Shown piece by piece: positions 6,211-7,047 of a DNA stretch of 7,047 nucleotides. How positions within the stretch are numbered: position 1 is the first letter of the stretch; every line of letters starts with the position of its first letter. The stretch is from Alkanindiges sp. Lineage in GTDB: Bacteria; Pseudomonadota; Gammaproteobacteria; Pseudomonadales; Moraxellaceae. The notes under the pieces are model-generated. The model was not told the origin of the DNA and searched no databases. It saw only the letters and a program-made list of their open reading frames with translations. The position numbers and the translations under genes are program-made. The stretch is taken from NCBI GenBank assembly GCA_030152125.1, contig JASLIR010000145.1, positions 1 to 7,047 on the forward strand, written 5' to 3'.

Positions 6211-7047
6211 ATGAACATGCAAACTTATAAGCTGAGTGTATTGGCTGTGGCACTACTGGGTGTAGCTGCCTGTAGTAGTCAGCCAGAACGCAAAACAACA
6301 GTACCGGCACAAGTAGTTGCCCCGGTTGCTAATACTGGCACTACAGCAGCCCCGCTGGCGGCGGCAGAAAAAAATCCTGTGGCGCTAGCGTTAACAGCCT
6401 TAACGCTGGCTGATTCCAAAGGGAACAGCTTTAAAGTAGAGGATGCCAAATGGCTGCAAGCGGCTGCATGGCCGCAAGCCAGCATGCTGCTTAGTAGTAC
6501 AGCACACGGTTTAACAGTGCTGGATGACAAACTGGCGGCTGTGGCACAGCTGGATGGCCAGTTCGGCAGTGTGGATTATCGCAGTAATGGTCAGCAGCTA
6601 CTGGTATCCACAATTGACTTGAAAAAGCAGCAGGCGGCTATTTTTGGTTTTAATACCGCTAGCCAGCAGTGGAGCAACCCGGTTTATATTCCCAAGCGCA
6701 GCTTTAAGGCAGATGGTATTTGCCTGTATCAGGATGAAAGCCAGCACCAGTTTGCTTTTTTAGTAGGGGAAGAAGGGATTGGTGAGCAATGGCTGGTGGC
6801 CTCGCAAGGCAAACCATTAAGCACACCACATCTGCTACGCCGCTTAAGCTTCCCGCCACAAAGTGAATACTGCACAGTGGATGATAGTACAGCCACCTTA
6901 TACATCAATGAAGAGCAGGTGGGCCTGTGGGCGTATGACGCGGATGCTGAAGCTGATCTGGTACGTCAACCTGTAGACATGCGTCAGCCTTTTGGTGGCG
7001 TACAGCAGGCAGTGGCAGGTATCGCGGTAAGTAACAGTGCCGTGGTG
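6211..7047 (+). CDS. Beta-propeller phytase-like lipoprotein, 3'-truncated by window edge
   Basis: The first 279 residues are visible and the frame is open to the window's end. Residues 1-20 are a lipoprotein signal with lipobox VAAC (Cys21). Ser at +2 predicts the outer membrane. Residues 24-58 are an Ala/Thr/Pro-rich tether. From about 65 the sequence fits the beta-propeller phytase family (PF02333): SFKADGICLYQDE at 164-176, and EYCTVDDSTATLYINEEQVGLWAY at 219-242. The second matches the family's E-x-C-V-x-DD...LY-x-x-EE-x-x-x-WxY blade motif with DD224-225 and EE234-235. Phytases of this class are Ca-dependent and release phosphate from inositol hexakisphosphate. The weak early blades suggest that this is the incomplete N-terminal domain of a dual-domain enzyme, with the catalytic domain beyond the window. 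GGTGAA at 6201-6206 is the ribosome-binding site; Met 6217 is an alternative start. It lies 80 bp after the receptor. Confidence 0.85.
   Translation, partial: MNMQTYKLSVLAVALLGVAACSSQPERKTTVPAQVVAPVANTGTTAAPLAAAEKNPVALALTALTLADSKGNSFKVEDAKWLQAAAWPQASMLLSSTAHGLTVLDDKLAAVAQLDGQFGSVDYRSNGQQLLVSTIDLKKQQAAIFGFNTASQQWSNPVYIPKRSFKADGICLYQDESQHQFAFLVGEEGIGEQWLVASQGKPLSTPHLLRRLSFPPQSEYCTVDDSTATLYINEEQVGLWAYDADAEADLVRQPVDMRQPFGGVQQAVAGIAVSNSAVV

Noticed and set aside
6279..6530. Minus-strand open frame opposite the phytase N-terminus
   Set aside because: Ala/Ser low-complexity translation of the reverse of the linker region; no independent evidence of coding.
1..7047. CRISPR arrays, insertion sequences, transposase genes, rRNA genes
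   Set aside because: I looked for regularly spaced repeats, terminal inverted repeats with target duplications, and rRNA-like conserved stretches, and found none.

Overview
The window looks like part of a gammaproteobacterial chromosome. It has moderate GC, two AraC/OruR-type regulators, a large TonB-dependent receptor of the type common in Alteromonadales, Cellvibrionales and Xanthomonadales, and a lipoprotein beta-propeller phytase. The sequence alone does not fix the genus.

Left part (1-2374). The window opens inside an AraC-family regulator on the + strand whose N-terminus lies outside. After a 182-bp AT-rich gap comes a small, clearly AT-rich orphan gene (910-1374, +). Its 3' end overlaps by 17 bp, tail to tail, with a second, full-length AraC-family regulator (1358-2374, -).

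Middle (2371-3619). The second AraC gene is the downstream member of a two-gene minus-strand operon. Its start codon overlaps the stop of a four-helix membrane protein with a degenerate GGDEF domain (2371-3294). A divergent 325-bp control region (3295-3619) separates this operon from the receptor. It is rich in structure: two PhoB-box-like 11-bp tandem repeats, one facing each direction; a 19-bp direct repeat with 17/19 identity; and a hairpin that pairs with part of the receptor's Shine-Dalgarno sequence.

Right part (3620-7047). The TonB-dependent receptor (3620-6130) is followed 80 bp later by the 5' portion of a phytase-like beta-propeller lipoprotein that runs off the window. A terminator-like hairpin with a T-tract lies between them, so the phytase may be expressed at a lower or conditional level.

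Working model (inference). The receptor and surface phytase form a phosphorus-scavenging pair: the lipoprotein would hydrolyse inositol phosphates and the receptor would import products or substrate. Pho-box-like sites in the shared control region fit phosphate control. The divergent membrane GGDEF-like protein and AraC regulator may be a dedicated sensor/regulator pair for the same locus. The receptor-phytase pairing has precedent. The coupled degenerate-GGDEF/AraC unit and the architecture of the control region are the less familiar parts.
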